A stretch of DNA of 22,701 nucleotides from Propionibacterium sp. (GTDB lineage: Bacteria; Actinomycetota; Actinomycetes; Propionibacteriales; Propionibacteriaceae): the NCBI GenBank assembly GCA_012719335.1, contig JAAYAO010000372.1:1-22701 (forward strand), in the 5' to 3' direction. Of this stretch, positions 7,537-15,372 are shown piece after piece. The notes beneath the pieces were generated by a model, which saw nothing but the letters and a program-made list of their open reading frames with translations, searched no databases and was not told the DNA's origin. Each line of letters opens with the position of its first letter. Position 1 is the first letter of the stretch. The position numbers and the translations under genes were made by a program.

Positions 7537-10500
7537 TCAACGGGCCGGCACCGGGGCCGGCGCGATGATGTCGCTCACCACTGCCGAACACCACTCCAAC
7601 AACTCGGCATCGACCACCGGGCGCCCACCCATCGGGGCGGTCATCGGGCGCGGCACCAACAGGGTGCGGGTGGCGGCCTTGACCACCGCACTCGGATGCA
7701 GCCGGGCCAACCGCAACTGCCGGGATTCGGGCAGGTCGACCGGGCCGAACCGGATGTTGGATCCCTGGGCGACCACCTCGGTGAGACCGGCGGCACGGGC
7801 GGCCAGCCGGAACCGGGCCACGTCGAGCAGCGCGGTGACCGGCTTGGGTGGGGTGCCGTAGCGGTCGGTGAGTTCCTCGGCGATCGCGGTGATGTCGTCC
7901 TCGCTGCGCACCTCGGCGATCCGCTTGTACACCTCGAGCCGGAGCCGTTCGGATTCGACGTAGTCGGTGGGCAGGTGGGCGTCGATCGGCAGCTCGATGC
8001 GCACCTCCGGCTCGGGCTCGGCCTCCGACCCGTCGCTGCGGTACTCGGTGACCGCCTCCCCGACCAGCCGGATGTACAGGTCGAAACCGACGTCGGCGAT
8101 GTGACCGGACTGTTCCCCGCCCAGCAGGTTGCCCGCCCCGCGGATCTCCAGATCCTTCATCGCGATGGCCATCCCGGCCCCGATATCGGTGTGCTGGGCC
8201 AGGGTGGCCAACCGGTCGTGGGCGGTTTCGCTGAGCGGCTTGTCCGGCGGATACAGGAAATAGGCGTAGCCCCGTTCCCGGCCCCGGCCGACCCGGCCGC
8301 GCAACTGGTGCAACTGCGACAGGCCGAACATGTCGGCGCGTTCGATCAGCAGCGTGTTGGCGGTGGAGATGTCCAGGCCCGATTCGACGATGGTGGTGCA
8401 GACCAGCACATCGGCCTTGCGTTCCCAGAAGTCGACCATCACCTGTTCCAGGCGCTTCTCGCCCATCTGCCCGTGTGCGGTGACCACCCTGGCCTCGGGC
8501 ACGAGCTCGCGGATCTTGGCCGCGACCTTGTCGATCGACTGCACCCGGTTGTGGATGTAGAACACCTGACCCTCGCGCAACAGTTCGCGGCGGATCGCGG
8601 CGGTGACCTGGGCCTCGTCGTAGGCGCCGACGAAGGTGAGCACCGGGTGGCGCTCCTCGGGCGGGGTGGCGATGGTCGACATCTCCCGGATGCCGGTGAC
8701 CGCCATCTCCAGGGTGCGCGGGATCGGGGTGGCCGACAGGGTCAGCACGTCCACGTGGGTGCGCATCTGCTTGAGCTGTTCCTTGTGCTCGACGCCGAAG
8801 CGCTGCTCCTCGTCCACGATCACCAGGCCGAGGTCCTTGAACCGCACCTCCGACCCGAGCAACCGGTGCGTGCCGATCACCACATCCACGGTGCCGTCGG
8901 TCAGCCCGGCGAGCACCTTCTTCGCCTCGGCGTCGGTTTGGAACCGGCTCAGCGCGGCCACGTTCACCGGGAACCCGGCGTAGCGGCCGGCGAAGGTCTG
9001 CTCGTGCTGCTGGACGAGCAGCGTGGTGGGCACCAGCACCGCGACCTGTTTGCCGTCCTGGACGGCCTTGAACGCGGCCCGGACGGCGATCTCGGTCTTG
9101 CCGTAGCCGACGTCGCCACAGATCAGCCGGTCCATCGGGACGACCTGCTCCATGTCGGCCTTCACGTCGTCGATCGCGGCCAGCTGGTCGGGGGTTTCGG
9201 CGTAGCTGAAGGCGTCCTCGAGTTCGCGCTGCCAGGGGTTGTCCGGGCCGAAGGCGTGCCCGCGGGTGGCCTGCCGGGCGGCGTACAGCTTGATCAGTTC
9301 GCCGGCGATCTCGCGCACCGCCTTGCGGGCCCGGGATTTGCGCTTGGTCCAGTCCGCACCGCCCATCTTGTCCAGGGTCGGGGCCTCACCGCCGATGTAG
9401 CGGGTGACCAGGTCGAGTTGGTCCATCGGGACGAACAGTCGGTCGCGGGGTTGGCCGCGTTTGGAGGCGGCGTACTCGATCACCAGGTATTCCCGGGTGG
9501 TGCCGGCGGCCTGACGGTGCACCATCTCCAGGTATCGGCCGACGCCGTGCTGCTCGTGCACCACCGGGTCACCGGGTTGCAGTTCCAGCGGGTTGATCTG
9601 GTTGCGCCGCCGGGCCGGCATGGTGCGGGCCGACCGGTCGACCGGACGTTGGCCGGACAGTTCGGCCGCGGTCCACACCGCCAGCTTCGCCCGGGGCAAT
9701 CGGAATCCGTGCCGCAGGGCACCCGCCACCACGGTGGCGACCGATGGTTCGGGGGCATCGGGCAGCTCGTCGGTGCGCCGCACGCCGATGTCGTGATCGC
9801 CGAGCACCTCCCCCATCCGGTCGGCGATGCCGCGGCCCTCGGCGACCAGCACCACCGCCCAGCCGTCGGCCAACGAGGCACCGATCTCACCGATCGCGTC
9901 CTCGGCCTGCCCGCGCCAGCCGTCGATGCCGGTGGCCTCGATCGTGCGGGATTCGACCGCGCCCGCGTCGGAGAGCACCTCGGGCACCAGCCGATCCTCG
10001 GGGGCCGGGTCGTCGGCGGCGTCCTCGTCGGGGGCGGCGCTGAACTGGGAGAAACTCCACCAACCCAGCCCCCGGTCGAGCACCGAACCGCGGACGTCGG
10101 CCAGGTCGTGGAAGGCCGATTCGGCCAGGTCGATCGGGGCGGAACCGCCCGCGGCCGCACCGGCCCAGGAGGATTGGCGGAACTCCTCGCTGGTGCGCAC
10201 CAGGTCACCGGCCCGGGTGGACACCAGTTCGGGGTTGCCGATGATCACCAGGGCGTCGTCGGGCAGCACGTCGGTGAACAGTTCCATCCCGTCCACCAGC
10301 ACCGCCGACAGGGCTTCCATGCCGTCCACGGCGTGCCCGCGGGCGATGCGTTCCAGCATGTCGGCCAGTTGCGGATGCCGGTCGGCCAGGTCGGCGGCCC
10401 GCTGTTTCACCGCATCGGTGATCAGCAGTTCCCGGCAGGGGGTGGCGGTGATCTCGTCGAGCAGCTCGTCCCCGGAGCGCTGGTCGGCGACGGTGAACGG

Positions 10501-11127
10501 GCGGATCTCGTCCACCTCGTCACCGAAGAAGTCGATCCGCACCGGGTGTTCGGCGGTCGGCGGAAAGATGTCGACGATGCCGCCACGCACCGCGAACTCG
10601 CCACGGCGTTCGACCAGGTCGACCCGGATGTAGGCGGCATCGACCAGGTCGCGGGCCAACTGCTCCAGTTCGTACTCCGCACCGGCGCGCACGGTGACCG
10701 GACGCAGGTTCGCCAGACCCTTCACCTGGGGCTGCAGGATGCTGCGCACCGGGGCGACGATCACCCGGGGGGCGGGCAGTTCGTCGGTGCCGGCCAATCG
10801 GCGCAGCACGGTGAGCCGTTTGCCGACGGTGTCGGAGCGGGGGCTGAGCCGTTCGTGGGGCAGCGTTTCCCAGGCCGGATAGTCGACCACCTGGTCGGGG
10901 CCGAAGAAGGCCCCGACGGTGGCGGTGAGGTCTTCGGCCTCCCGTTGGGTGGCGGTCACCAGCAGCACCGTGCGGCCGCAATCGGCCATGGCGGTGGCCA
11001 GCACCGGCCACAGGGCCGAGGGTGCGGTCAGATCGAGAGTGGTGATGCGCCGATCACGCGCGTCGGCACAGGCCTCGGCAACGGTCGGGTCGGCCTTGAC
11101 GGCGTGGACGATTCCCTGCAGGGTCAC
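7537..11127 (-). CDS. mfd: Transcription-repair coupling factor Mfd
   Basis: A 1196-residue ATP-driven DNA translocase that removes RNA polymerase stalled at lesions and recruits UvrA. The N-terminal UvrB-homology region includes [14 protein letters not shown] and [17 protein letters not shown]. The CarD-like RNA polymerase-interacting domain begins near residue 516 ([19 protein letters not shown]). Helicase motifs follow: Walker [10 protein letters not shown] (Lys677), DEEQ (772-775), [14 protein letters not shown], and GRVGRG. The C-terminal TRCF domain includes [12 protein letters not shown]. Length is normal. The start is GTG (11125-11127), which gives MTLQGIV; it has no strong Shine-Dalgarno and appears leaderless. 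It lies nine bases after the MMPL gene and ends one base from the convergent NIPSNAP-like gene. Confidence 0.97.
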   Translation of the reverse strand: MTLQGIVHAVKADPTVAEACADARDRRITTLDLTAPSALWPVLATAMADCGRTVLLVTATQREAEDLTATVGAFFGPDQVVDYPAWETLPHERLSPRSDTVGKRLTVLRRLAGTDELPAPRVIVAPVRSILQPQVKGLANLRPVTVRAGAEYELEQLARDLVDAAYIRVDLVERRGEFAVRGGIVDIFPPTAEHPVRIDFFGDEVDEIRPFTVADQRSGDELLDEITATPCRELLITDAVKQRAADLADRHPQLADMLERIARGHAVDGMEALSAVLVDGMELFTDVLPDDALVIIGNPELVSTRAGDLVRTSEEFRQSSWAGAAAGGSAPIDLAESAFHDLADVRGSVLDRGLGWWSFSQFSAAPDEDAADDPAPEDRLVPEVLSDAGAVESRTIEATGIDGWRGQAEDAIGEIGASLADGWAVVLVAEGRGIADRMGEVLGDHDIGVRRTDELPDAPEPSVATVVAGALRHGFRLPRAKLAVWTAAELSGQRPVDRSARTMPARRRNQINPLELQPGDPVVHEQHGVGRYLEMVHRQAAGTTREYLVIEYAASKRGQPRDRLFVPMDQLDLVTRYIGGEAPTLDKMGGADWTKRKSRARKAVREIAGELIKLYAARQATRGHAFGPDNPWQRELEDAFSYAETPDQLAAIDDVKADMEQVVPMDRLICGDVGYGKTEIAVRAAFKAVQDGKQVAVLVPTTLLVQQHEQTFAGRYAGFPVNVAALSRFQTDAEAKKVLAGLTDGTVDVVIGTHRLLGSEVRFKDLGLVIVDEEQRFGVEHKEQLKQMRTHVDVLTLSATPIPRTLEMAVTGIREMSTIATPPEERHPVLTFVGAYDEAQVTAAIRRELLREGQVFYIHNRVQSIDKVAAKIRELVPEARVVTAHGQMGEKRLEQVMVDFWERKADVLVCTTIVESGLDISTANTLLIERADMFGLSQLHQLRGRVGRGRERGYAYFLYPPDKPLSETAHDRLATLAQHTDIGAGMAIAMKDLEIRGAGNLLGGEQSGHIADVGFDLYIRLVGEAVTEYRSDGSEAEPEPEVRIELPIDAHLPTDYVESERLRLEVYKRIAEVRSEDDITAIAEELTDRYGTPPKPVTALLDVARFRLAARAAGLTEVVAQGSNIRFGPVDLPESRQLRLARLHPSAVVKAATRTLLVPRPMTAPMGGRPVVDAELLEWCSAVVSDIIAPAPVPAR

Positions 11128-11133
11128 CCAACC

Positions 11134-11163
11134 ACACTATTCCGGCCGGGCCTCCTGCCCCAA
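11134..11163 (-). promoter_or_regulatory. Probable leaderless promoter of mfd
   Basis: TAGTGT on the minus strand (11139-11134) is a -10 match followed by six bases and the GTG start of mfd, placing transcription start on the first base of the start codon. TTGGGG (11163-11158) lies 18 bp upstream as a possible -35. The first three bases of the -10 are the TAG stop codon of the MMPL gene. This would let mfd be transcribed independently of the transporter. Confidence 0.5.
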
Positions 11164-13437
11164 ACTCCCGGCGGGTTCGGGCACCCGGTGCAGCTTGTTG
11201 GGCCACCACACCTTCGGCCCGACCAGGGTGAACAGGGCCGGGATCACGATGGTGCGCACCACGAAGGTGTCCAGCAGGATGCCCAGGCCCACCACGATGC
11301 CCAACTGGGTCAGCGTGATCAGCGGCAACACACCCAGCACGGCGAAGACCGCCGCCAGCACGATGCCGGCCGAGGTGATCACCCCACCGGTCAGAGCCAC
11401 CGCACGGACGATGCCGCCGCGGGTGCCGTGTTCGGGGGTTTCCTCCCGGGCCCGGATCACCAGGAAGATCGTGTAGTCCACGCCGAGGGCGATCAGGAAC
11501 AGGAAGGCGAACAGCGGAACGGCGGAGTCGAGGGCGGGGAAGCCGAACACCGCGGTGCTCAACCAGGTGCCGGCGCCGAGGGCGGCGAAGGAACTCAACG
11601 TGGTGGCGACGATCAACAGCAGCGGGGCGACCACCGCCCGCAGCAGGATGAACAGCACCGCCAGCACCACCGCCAGAATCATCGGCAGGATCACCAGCAG
11701 GTCGCGCTCGGCCGCGGTGCGGCTGTCGAGTTGCTGCGCGTCGGGGCCACCGACCAGGGCTTCGGCCCCGTCGACCGTGTCCAACTCGGTGCGCAGGTCG
11801 GCGACCGTGTCGAAGGCCTCGTCGGAGGCCGGTTCGGCGTCGAGCACCACCTGCCAGCGCGACCATCCGGTGTCGGATTCGCCGGTGGGTTGGGCCTCGA
11901 TCACGCCGGCGTGATCGGTGAGCACCTCGGTCACCGCGGGGGCGGCGTCGGTGCGGGCGAGCACCACGGTCGGGTTGGACAACCCGGCCGGGAAGTGTTC
12001 GTTGAGGGTTTCGAAGCCGTCGACCGATTCGGCCTCGACCCGGAACTGTTCGGTTTGTTCCAGGCCGACGCGCACCCCGACCAGCCCGAGGCAGAACACC
12101 GCGAGCAGCGGGATGGTGGCCAGCAGCACCAGCAGCGGCCGGGAGGCCACTCCCTTGGCCAGCTTGTACCAGCCACCGGTGGCGCCCTTGTTGCGGTCAC
12201 CGACCCGGGGAATGAATGGCCAGAACAGGCCGCGACCACACAGGGCCAGGGCCGGCGGCAGCACGAACAGGGCGAAGGCCAGGGCGACCAGCAGGCCGAT
12301 CGCGGCACTGATCCCGAGCATCCGGGTGTTCGGCAGGGTGGCCATCAGCAGGGTCAGCAGGGCCAACACCACGGTGACATTGGAGGCCAGGATGGCCGGG
12401 CTGGCGTGTTGGACGGCCCGGGCCAGGGCATCGCGGTGGTTGTCGAACTGGCGCAGTTCCTCGCGGTAGCGCGAGACCAACAGCAGGGCGTAATTGGTGC
12501 CCGCACCGAAGACCAGCACCGAGGTGATGCCGGTGGTGGAGGCGTCCAGCACGAACCCCATCTGCTCCCCCGCCCGGGCGCTGACGATCGCGGCAACCCG
12601 GTCGGCGACACCGATCACCAACAGCGGCACCAGCCACAGGATCGGGGAACGGTAGGTGATCAGCAGCAGGATGGCGACCACCACGGCGGTCGCGCCCAGC
12701 AGCCGGAAGTCGGCGCCGGCGAAGGCATCGGCGATGTCGGCGGCGAAGGCCGGGCCACCGGTGATCTGCAGGGTGAGATCCTCGGGCAGGCCGTCGGCAC
12801 CGGCGGCACGCAGTTCGGTCAGGGTGTCGGCCAGCGGAAATCCACTCAGGTCGGCACTGACCGGAAGCATCGACAGGGCGGCCATGCCATCCGGGGCGGG
12901 GATCACCGCGGGGGGTCCGCCCGGCCCGCCACCGTCCTGGGGCGGGCCACCGGGGCCACCTTCCTCGGGCTGGCCCGGCTGACCGGGCTCCTCGGGTTGA
13001 CCCGGCTGACCCGGCTGACCGGGCTCCTCGGGTTGACCGGGCTGCTCCGGCTGGCCGGTCTCCTCGTCCTCGACCCCACGGTCGACCTCGAGCATCCGCT
13101 CGTGCGCCTCGGCGGCGGCGGCCAGATCCTCCGGGGTCAACTCGCCACCATCGGCTCGGCTGAACACCGCCAACGCAGGGGCCACGCCCGCGTCGGGGAA
13201 CTCGTCCTGCAGATCCATCACCCGGGCGGCCTCGGCCTCGTCGGGCAGGTTGTTCGGGGCCTCGGGCGAGGTTTCGGCACCCCAGGCCATCACCACACCC
13301 GAGATCAGCAGGGCGATCACCAGGAACACCCAGGAGCGCTTACCACTCACCAATCGGCCGAGCCGGGCGAAACCCCCCTCGGAGGCGCCCGATTTCTCAG
13401 TACTGGTGGACTTCTGCTTCGAATCGGCTGTGGCCAT
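11137..13437 (-). CDS. MMPL/RND family transporter with Gln-Pro-Gly repeat insert
   Basis: A 766-residue inner-membrane transporter with two RND halves. TM1 is at about 34-52; the first extracytoplasmic porter domain (53-245) carries a low-complexity insert at 121-178; TM2-6 follow with GTNYALLLVSRYREEL (Asn315), then a second TM1-like helix, a second porter domain and the second TM bundle with GVDYTIFLV (Asp654). MMPL proteins export lipids, siderophores or drugs using the proton gradient; the substrate here is unknown. In well-studied MmpL proteins both halves have Asp-Tyr at this place, so Asn315 may mean only one half relays protons. The start ATG (13435-13437) has no clear ribosome binding site. 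The stop forms part of the mfd -10. It follows the phosphotransferase gene after a likely terminator. Confidence 0.9.
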   Translation of the reverse strand: MATADSKQKSTSTEKSGASEGGFARLGRLVSGKRSWVFLVIALLISGVVMAWGAETSPEAPNNLPDEAEAARVMDLQDEFPDAGVAPALAVFSRADGGELTPEDLAAAAEAHERMLEVDRGVEDEETGQPEQPGQPEEPGQPGQPGQPEEPGQPGQPEEGGPGGPPQDGGGPGGPPAVIPAPDGMAALSMLPVSADLSGFPLADTLTELRAAGADGLPEDLTLQITGGPAFAADIADAFAGADFRLLGATAVVVAILLLITYRSPILWLVPLLVIGVADRVAAIVSARAGEQMGFVLDASTTGITSVLVFGAGTNYALLLVSRYREELRQFDNHRDALARAVQHASPAILASNVTVVLALLTLLMATLPNTRMLGISAAIGLLVALAFALFVLPPALALCGRGLFWPFIPRVGDRNKGATGGWYKLAKGVASRPLLVLLATIPLLAVFCLGLVGVRVGLEQTEQFRVEAESVDGFETLNEHFPAGLSNPTVVLARTDAAPAVTEVLTDHAGVIEAQPTGESDTGWSRWQVVLDAEPASDEAFDTVADLRTELDTVDGAEALVGGPDAQQLDSRTAAERDLLVILPMILAVVLAVLFILLRAVVAPLLLIVATTLSSFAALGAGTWLSTAVFGFPALDSAVPLFAFLFLIALGVDYTIFLVIRAREETPEHGTRGGIVRAVALTGGVITSAGIVLAAVFAVLGVLPLITLTQLGIVVGLGILLDTFVVRTIVIPALFTLVGPKVWWPNKLHRVPEPAGSLGQEARPE
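12964..13059 (-). repeat. Gln-Pro-Gly/Glu-Pro-Gly coding tandem repeat in the MMPL gene
   Basis: Residues 127-158 are built almost only of QPG, QPEEPG and QPEQPG units, with the DNA unit reading ggttgacccggctgacc-like on the plus strand. A further Gly/Pro-rich stretch (to about residue 178) continues it. The frame is kept throughout because all units are multiples of three. The segment lies in the first extracytoplasmic loop. Such repeats change copy number by slippage. Confidence 0.85.
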
Positions 13438-13448
13438 GGGCGAACTCT

Positions 13449-13474
13449 GTCAAAGATCGGCCCCCCGAAACAAA
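13449..13474 (-). promoter_or_regulatory. Weak candidate promoter for the MMPL gene
   Basis: On the minus strand TTGTTT lies 18 bp upstream of CAGAGT, which ends six bases before the ATG at 13437. The geometry equals that proposed for mfd and would again give a leaderless mRNA, but the -10 matches TANNNT only partly. The TTGTTT is also the T-tract of the terminator described next. Confidence 0.22.
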
Positions 13475-13490
13475 CCGACACGGCGTCGGC
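13468..13490 (-). terminator. Intrinsic terminator-like hairpin after the phosphotransferase gene
   Basis: On the minus strand CCGAC-GCCGT-GTCGG (13489-13475, plus one G-T pair) is followed directly by TTTGTTT (13474-13468). A second stem, CACCC-CGAG-GGGTG (13508-13495), precedes it. Both lie in the 81-bp gap after the phosphotransferase stop and before the MMPL start. It is the only stem plus T-run of this kind that I found in the window. Confidence 0.5.
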
Positions 13491-13518
13491 ATCCCACCCC
13501 TCGGGGTGTGCAGATGCC

Positions 13519-14706
13519 TCAATCCACCAGCAGTGCCCGTTGCAGCCAACTGCGCACCAGGTCCAACCGAGCCAGGGCGTGGGCCCGGTCGGTACCGGCC
13601 ACCAGGGTGAGAATTACCCCCGCCACCCGGGCATACAGCGCTGCCGGGTCGACCTGTCCGGCGAAATGGCGGGTCCAGTGATCGATGGTGTCGATCAGCC
13701 CGGCGTAGTGCGCCGGGGACAGATCGGGCAGCACCGCCAAGTGAGCAAGAACACATGCCAGATCGTCCACCCGGTGCCCCGGGCCGGCGGTGTCCACGTC
13801 GATCAGGGTGTACTTGTGATCGCCGCCGGGCACGTCCTCGACGAAGATGTTCGCCTCGTAGAGGTCGCCGTGCACCGGCACCAGCGGCCCGCGGGGGCGT
13901 TCGGCGAGCAGCCGGTCGATCGCGGCGACCAGCCGTCCGATCTCGTCGGCCGCCTCCGGCAGGGCCACTGCGGCCGCCGCCCCGTGAAAGTCGAGCCGCT
14001 CGCTCCAGGCCGACCGTTTCGGCACCGCCAGCAACTCGCGGGGCAACCGGTCGAGCAACTGGACGATGTCGGCGGGGTCGGGGGCCGGCTGCCCGGACGC
14101 AACCGCGGCGAACCGTTCGGCGAGCGGCTCCCCGGCGGCGGCCGCGACGATCATCACGCCGGGTGCGGGTTCGGCCACCACCTCGGGCCCGACGCCGGCC
14201 TCGGCCAGCACCCGGTGCCGGGTCAGGTGCGGGGTGGCCCGGGCGGGCAGGAACACCTTGACGAAACAGGTGCCCCGGTCGGTCACGGCCCGCAACACCG
14301 CGCGGCGCAGCGGGCGATAGGCCACCAGATCGAGGTCGACCCGGTCGACCCCGAGCCACCCGGCCACCGTGTCGGCGTCGCAGGCCGCCGCGAGATCGGG
14401 TAGCCGCGGGTCGGCCGGGTGTTGCCAGAACCGCAGCGTCAGACCGTGGTGTTCGACGACCGCCAGGCCGTCGTCCGATTCGAATTCGGCGGTGGTGGCC
14501 ACCACGTACTCGGTGGTGGCGGTGCCGTCGGCCTCGGTCACCGTGACATGGAATCCCGCGGTGGTGTCGGCGTCGGGGCGGTGGTGCACCCGATCGAGTT
14601 CCACACCGATCGTGCCGCGGTCGGCCGGTTCCCCGGTGACCGCGGCACGCACCCACTCCTCGGCCAGTGGCGATGCCAGCAGCCGGGCTGCGCGGTCATG
14701 GTCCAT
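13519..14706 (-). CDS. APH/choline-kinase-fold phosphotransferase family protein
   Basis: A 395-residue cytoplasmic protein with an aminoglycoside phosphotransferase-like kinase fold. The C-terminal lobe has the catalytic loop VPVHGDLYEANIFVED (His279, Asp281, Asn286) and the metal-binding TLIDVDTAGPGHRVDDLA. The N-terminal lobe has LRAVTDRGTCFVKVF with the ATP-binding lysine. About 110 residues precede the kinase fold (RVHHRPDADTTAGFHVTVTE), an arrangement also found in kinases acting on small metabolites or sugars. The substrate cannot be read from sequence; antibiotic resistance should not be assumed. The ATG at 14704-14706 begins MDHDRAARLL. A -10-like TAAGCT lies eight bases upstream and no Shine-Dalgarno sequence is visible. 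Reading further upstream would run antisense-frame through the repeat protein gene and is rejected. Confidence 0.8.
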   Translation of the reverse strand: MDHDRAARLLASPLAEEWVRAAVTGEPADRGTIGVELDRVHHRPDADTTAGFHVTVTEADGTATTEYVVATTAEFESDDGLAVVEHHGLTLRFWQHPADPRLPDLAAACDADTVAGWLGVDRVDLDLVAYRPLRRAVLRAVTDRGTCFVKVFLPARATPHLTRHRVLAEAGVGPEVVAEPAPGVMIVAAAAGEPLAERFAAVASGQPAPDPADIVQLLDRLPRELLAVPKRSAWSERLDFHGAAAAVALPEAADEIGRLVAAIDRLLAERPRGPLVPVHGDLYEANIFVEDVPGGDHKYTLIDVDTAGPGHRVDDLACVLAHLAVLPDLSPAHYAGLIDTIDHWTRHFAGQVDPAALYARVAGVILTLVAGTDRAHALARLDLVRSWLQRALLVD

Positions 14707-14714
14707 GACGTTGC

Positions 14715-14720
14715 AGCTTA
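14715..14720 (-). promoter_or_regulatory. -10-like element before the phosphotransferase gene
   Basis: TAAGCT on the minus strand lies in the 22-bp gap between the repeat-protein stop and the phosphotransferase ATG, eight bases upstream of the ATG. With no Shine-Dalgarno sequence present, a leaderless or near-leaderless transcript is possible. No -35 is recognisable. Confidence 0.35.
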
Positions 14721-14728
14721 GGCGAGGA

Positions 14729-15262
14729 TCAGTCGCCCGAGTCGGCCGACGGGGCCGAGGCCGGCGACGGAGCCGAGGCCGGGGAGGGCGCGGAGGCCGG
14801 CGACGGAGCCGAGGCCGGGGACGGAGCCGAGGCCACCGGCGGGGAGACCTTCTTCGGGGCCGGCTTGGCGGCGGGCTTCGGGGCCGACTGGGCCGAGGGG
14901 GCCGAGTAGGCCTTCGGCGCGGGCTTGGCCGCCGGCTTCGGAGCCGGCTTGGCGGCGGGCTTGGGAGCCGACTGGGCCGAAGGAGCCGACTGGGCCTTCG
15001 GCGCGGCGGGCTTCGGGGCCGGCTTCGGCGCCGACTGGGCCGAAGGCGCCGACGGGGTGGCCGGGGCCTGGGTCGGGGTCGGGGTGGGGGTCGGGGTGGC
15101 GGGCGAGGCCACCGACGGGGCGGACGGGGTGCCGTACCAGGCGGTGGTCGGGGCCGCCGGACGGGGAGCGTCATCGGCACCGGCCAGCATCACCCCACCC
15201 AGCGCGGTGATGCCCAGGGCGCCGGTGACGATCCAGGTGGCAGTGGTCTTGCTGATGTTCAT
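14729..15262 (-). CDS. Single-pass membrane or secreted Ala/Pro/Ser/Lys-rich repeat protein
   Basis: A 177-residue protein of unknown function. Residues 1-8 are a short cytoplasmic end with Lys5; 9-28 are hydrophobic (TWIVTGALGITALGGVMLAG), acting as a signal anchor or signal peptide. The rest is low complexity: a Thr-Pro run (56-64), three SAPSAQSAPKPA modules starting at 71, 92 and 120 with PAAKPAPK extensions, and four to five ASAPSP units at 145-172. The ATG (15260-15262) has a strong GGAAGGAA ribosome binding site, which favours it over an upstream ATG. It is divergent from prsW and upstream of the phosphotransferase gene. The composition suggests a flexible, cell-wall-spanning stalk, with Lys-rich modules that could bind teichoic acid, polyphosphate or other anions. 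This is inference; I recognise no named domain. Confidence 0.72.
   Translation of the reverse strand: MNISKTTATWIVTGALGITALGGVMLAGADDAPRPAAPTTAWYGTPSAPSVASPATPTPTPTPTQAPATPSAPSAQSAPKPAPKPAAPKAQSAPSAQSAPKPAAKPAPKPAAKPAPKAYSAPSAQSAPKPAAKPAPKKVSPPVASAPSPASAPSPASAPSPASAPSPASAPSADSGD
14747..14833 (-). repeat. 18-bp tandem repeat coding ASAPSP
   Basis: Four complete ASAPSP units and one partial unit (ASAPS) follow each other at the 3' end of the repeat-protein gene. The DNA units are nearly identical, alternating ggagccgaggccgg-type blocks on the plus strand. Copy number is likely variable between strains. Confidence 0.85.
14849..15052 (-). repeat. Degenerate repeat coding SAPSAQSAPKPA(A/P)KPAP
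   Basis: Three copies of a longer module begin at residues 71, 92 and 120 of the repeat protein. Their spacing differs (21 and 28 residues) because one copy has an extra PAAKPAPK block. All changes keep the frame. The sequence pattern indicates expansion by duplication. Confidence 0.75.
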
Positions 15263-15372
15263 CTCAGTTCCTTCCTCATTGACGACACCAGTCAAGAGGG
15301 CCGACGTGAGACCACGAGGTGAAAACCATGAGACCTCTCTCATTCGGCGTGACTGCGCCTAATCTTGTTGTG
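15263..15372. promoter_or_regulatory. Divergent control region between the repeat-protein gene and prsW
   Basis: On the plus strand TAATCT (15360-15365) is a -10 element eight bases before the GTG at 15373, so prsW mRNA is probably leaderless. A perfect inverted repeat ATGAGA-CCTC-TCTCAT (15328-15343) lies where the -35 of this promoter would be and is a candidate operator. On the minus strand the repeat-protein ribosome binding site lies at about 15269-15278. TTGACT (minus, 15295-15290) is too close to that start to be its -35. Confidence 0.42.

Noticed and set aside
7533..7565. Bidirectional terminator at the NIPSNAP/mfd convergence
   Set aside because: Only a GCCGGC repeat inside the mfd 3' end is present and no T-run; too weak to call.
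12945..13070. Possible CRISPR-like or intergenic direct repeats
   Set aside because: The repeats are in frame within the MMPL gene and encode QPG units; there are no unique spacers of constant size.
13448..13453. TTGACA (minus strand) as a consensus -35 for the MMPL gene
   Set aside because: A -10 at 16-19 bp would fall inside the coding sequence, where no TANNNT is found, and no alternative downstream start is plausible.
7696..14403. A very long plus-strand open frame antisense to mfd, the MMPL gene and the phosphotransferase
   Set aside because: It is a by-product of high third-position GC opposite genuine genes; its translation is Gly/His/Gln-rich, has no family motif and spans three well-identified minus-strand genes.
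13519..14706. Aminoglycoside resistance gene
   Set aside because: The kinase fold is shared by many metabolic kinases; nothing in the sequence points to antibiotic substrates and no mobile element is near.
14707..15180. N-terminal extension of the phosphotransferase through the repeat-protein region
   Set aside because: The extension is an Arg/Pro artefact of the repeat DNA read in a second frame; MDHDRAARLL at 14706 is a better start with a nearby -10.
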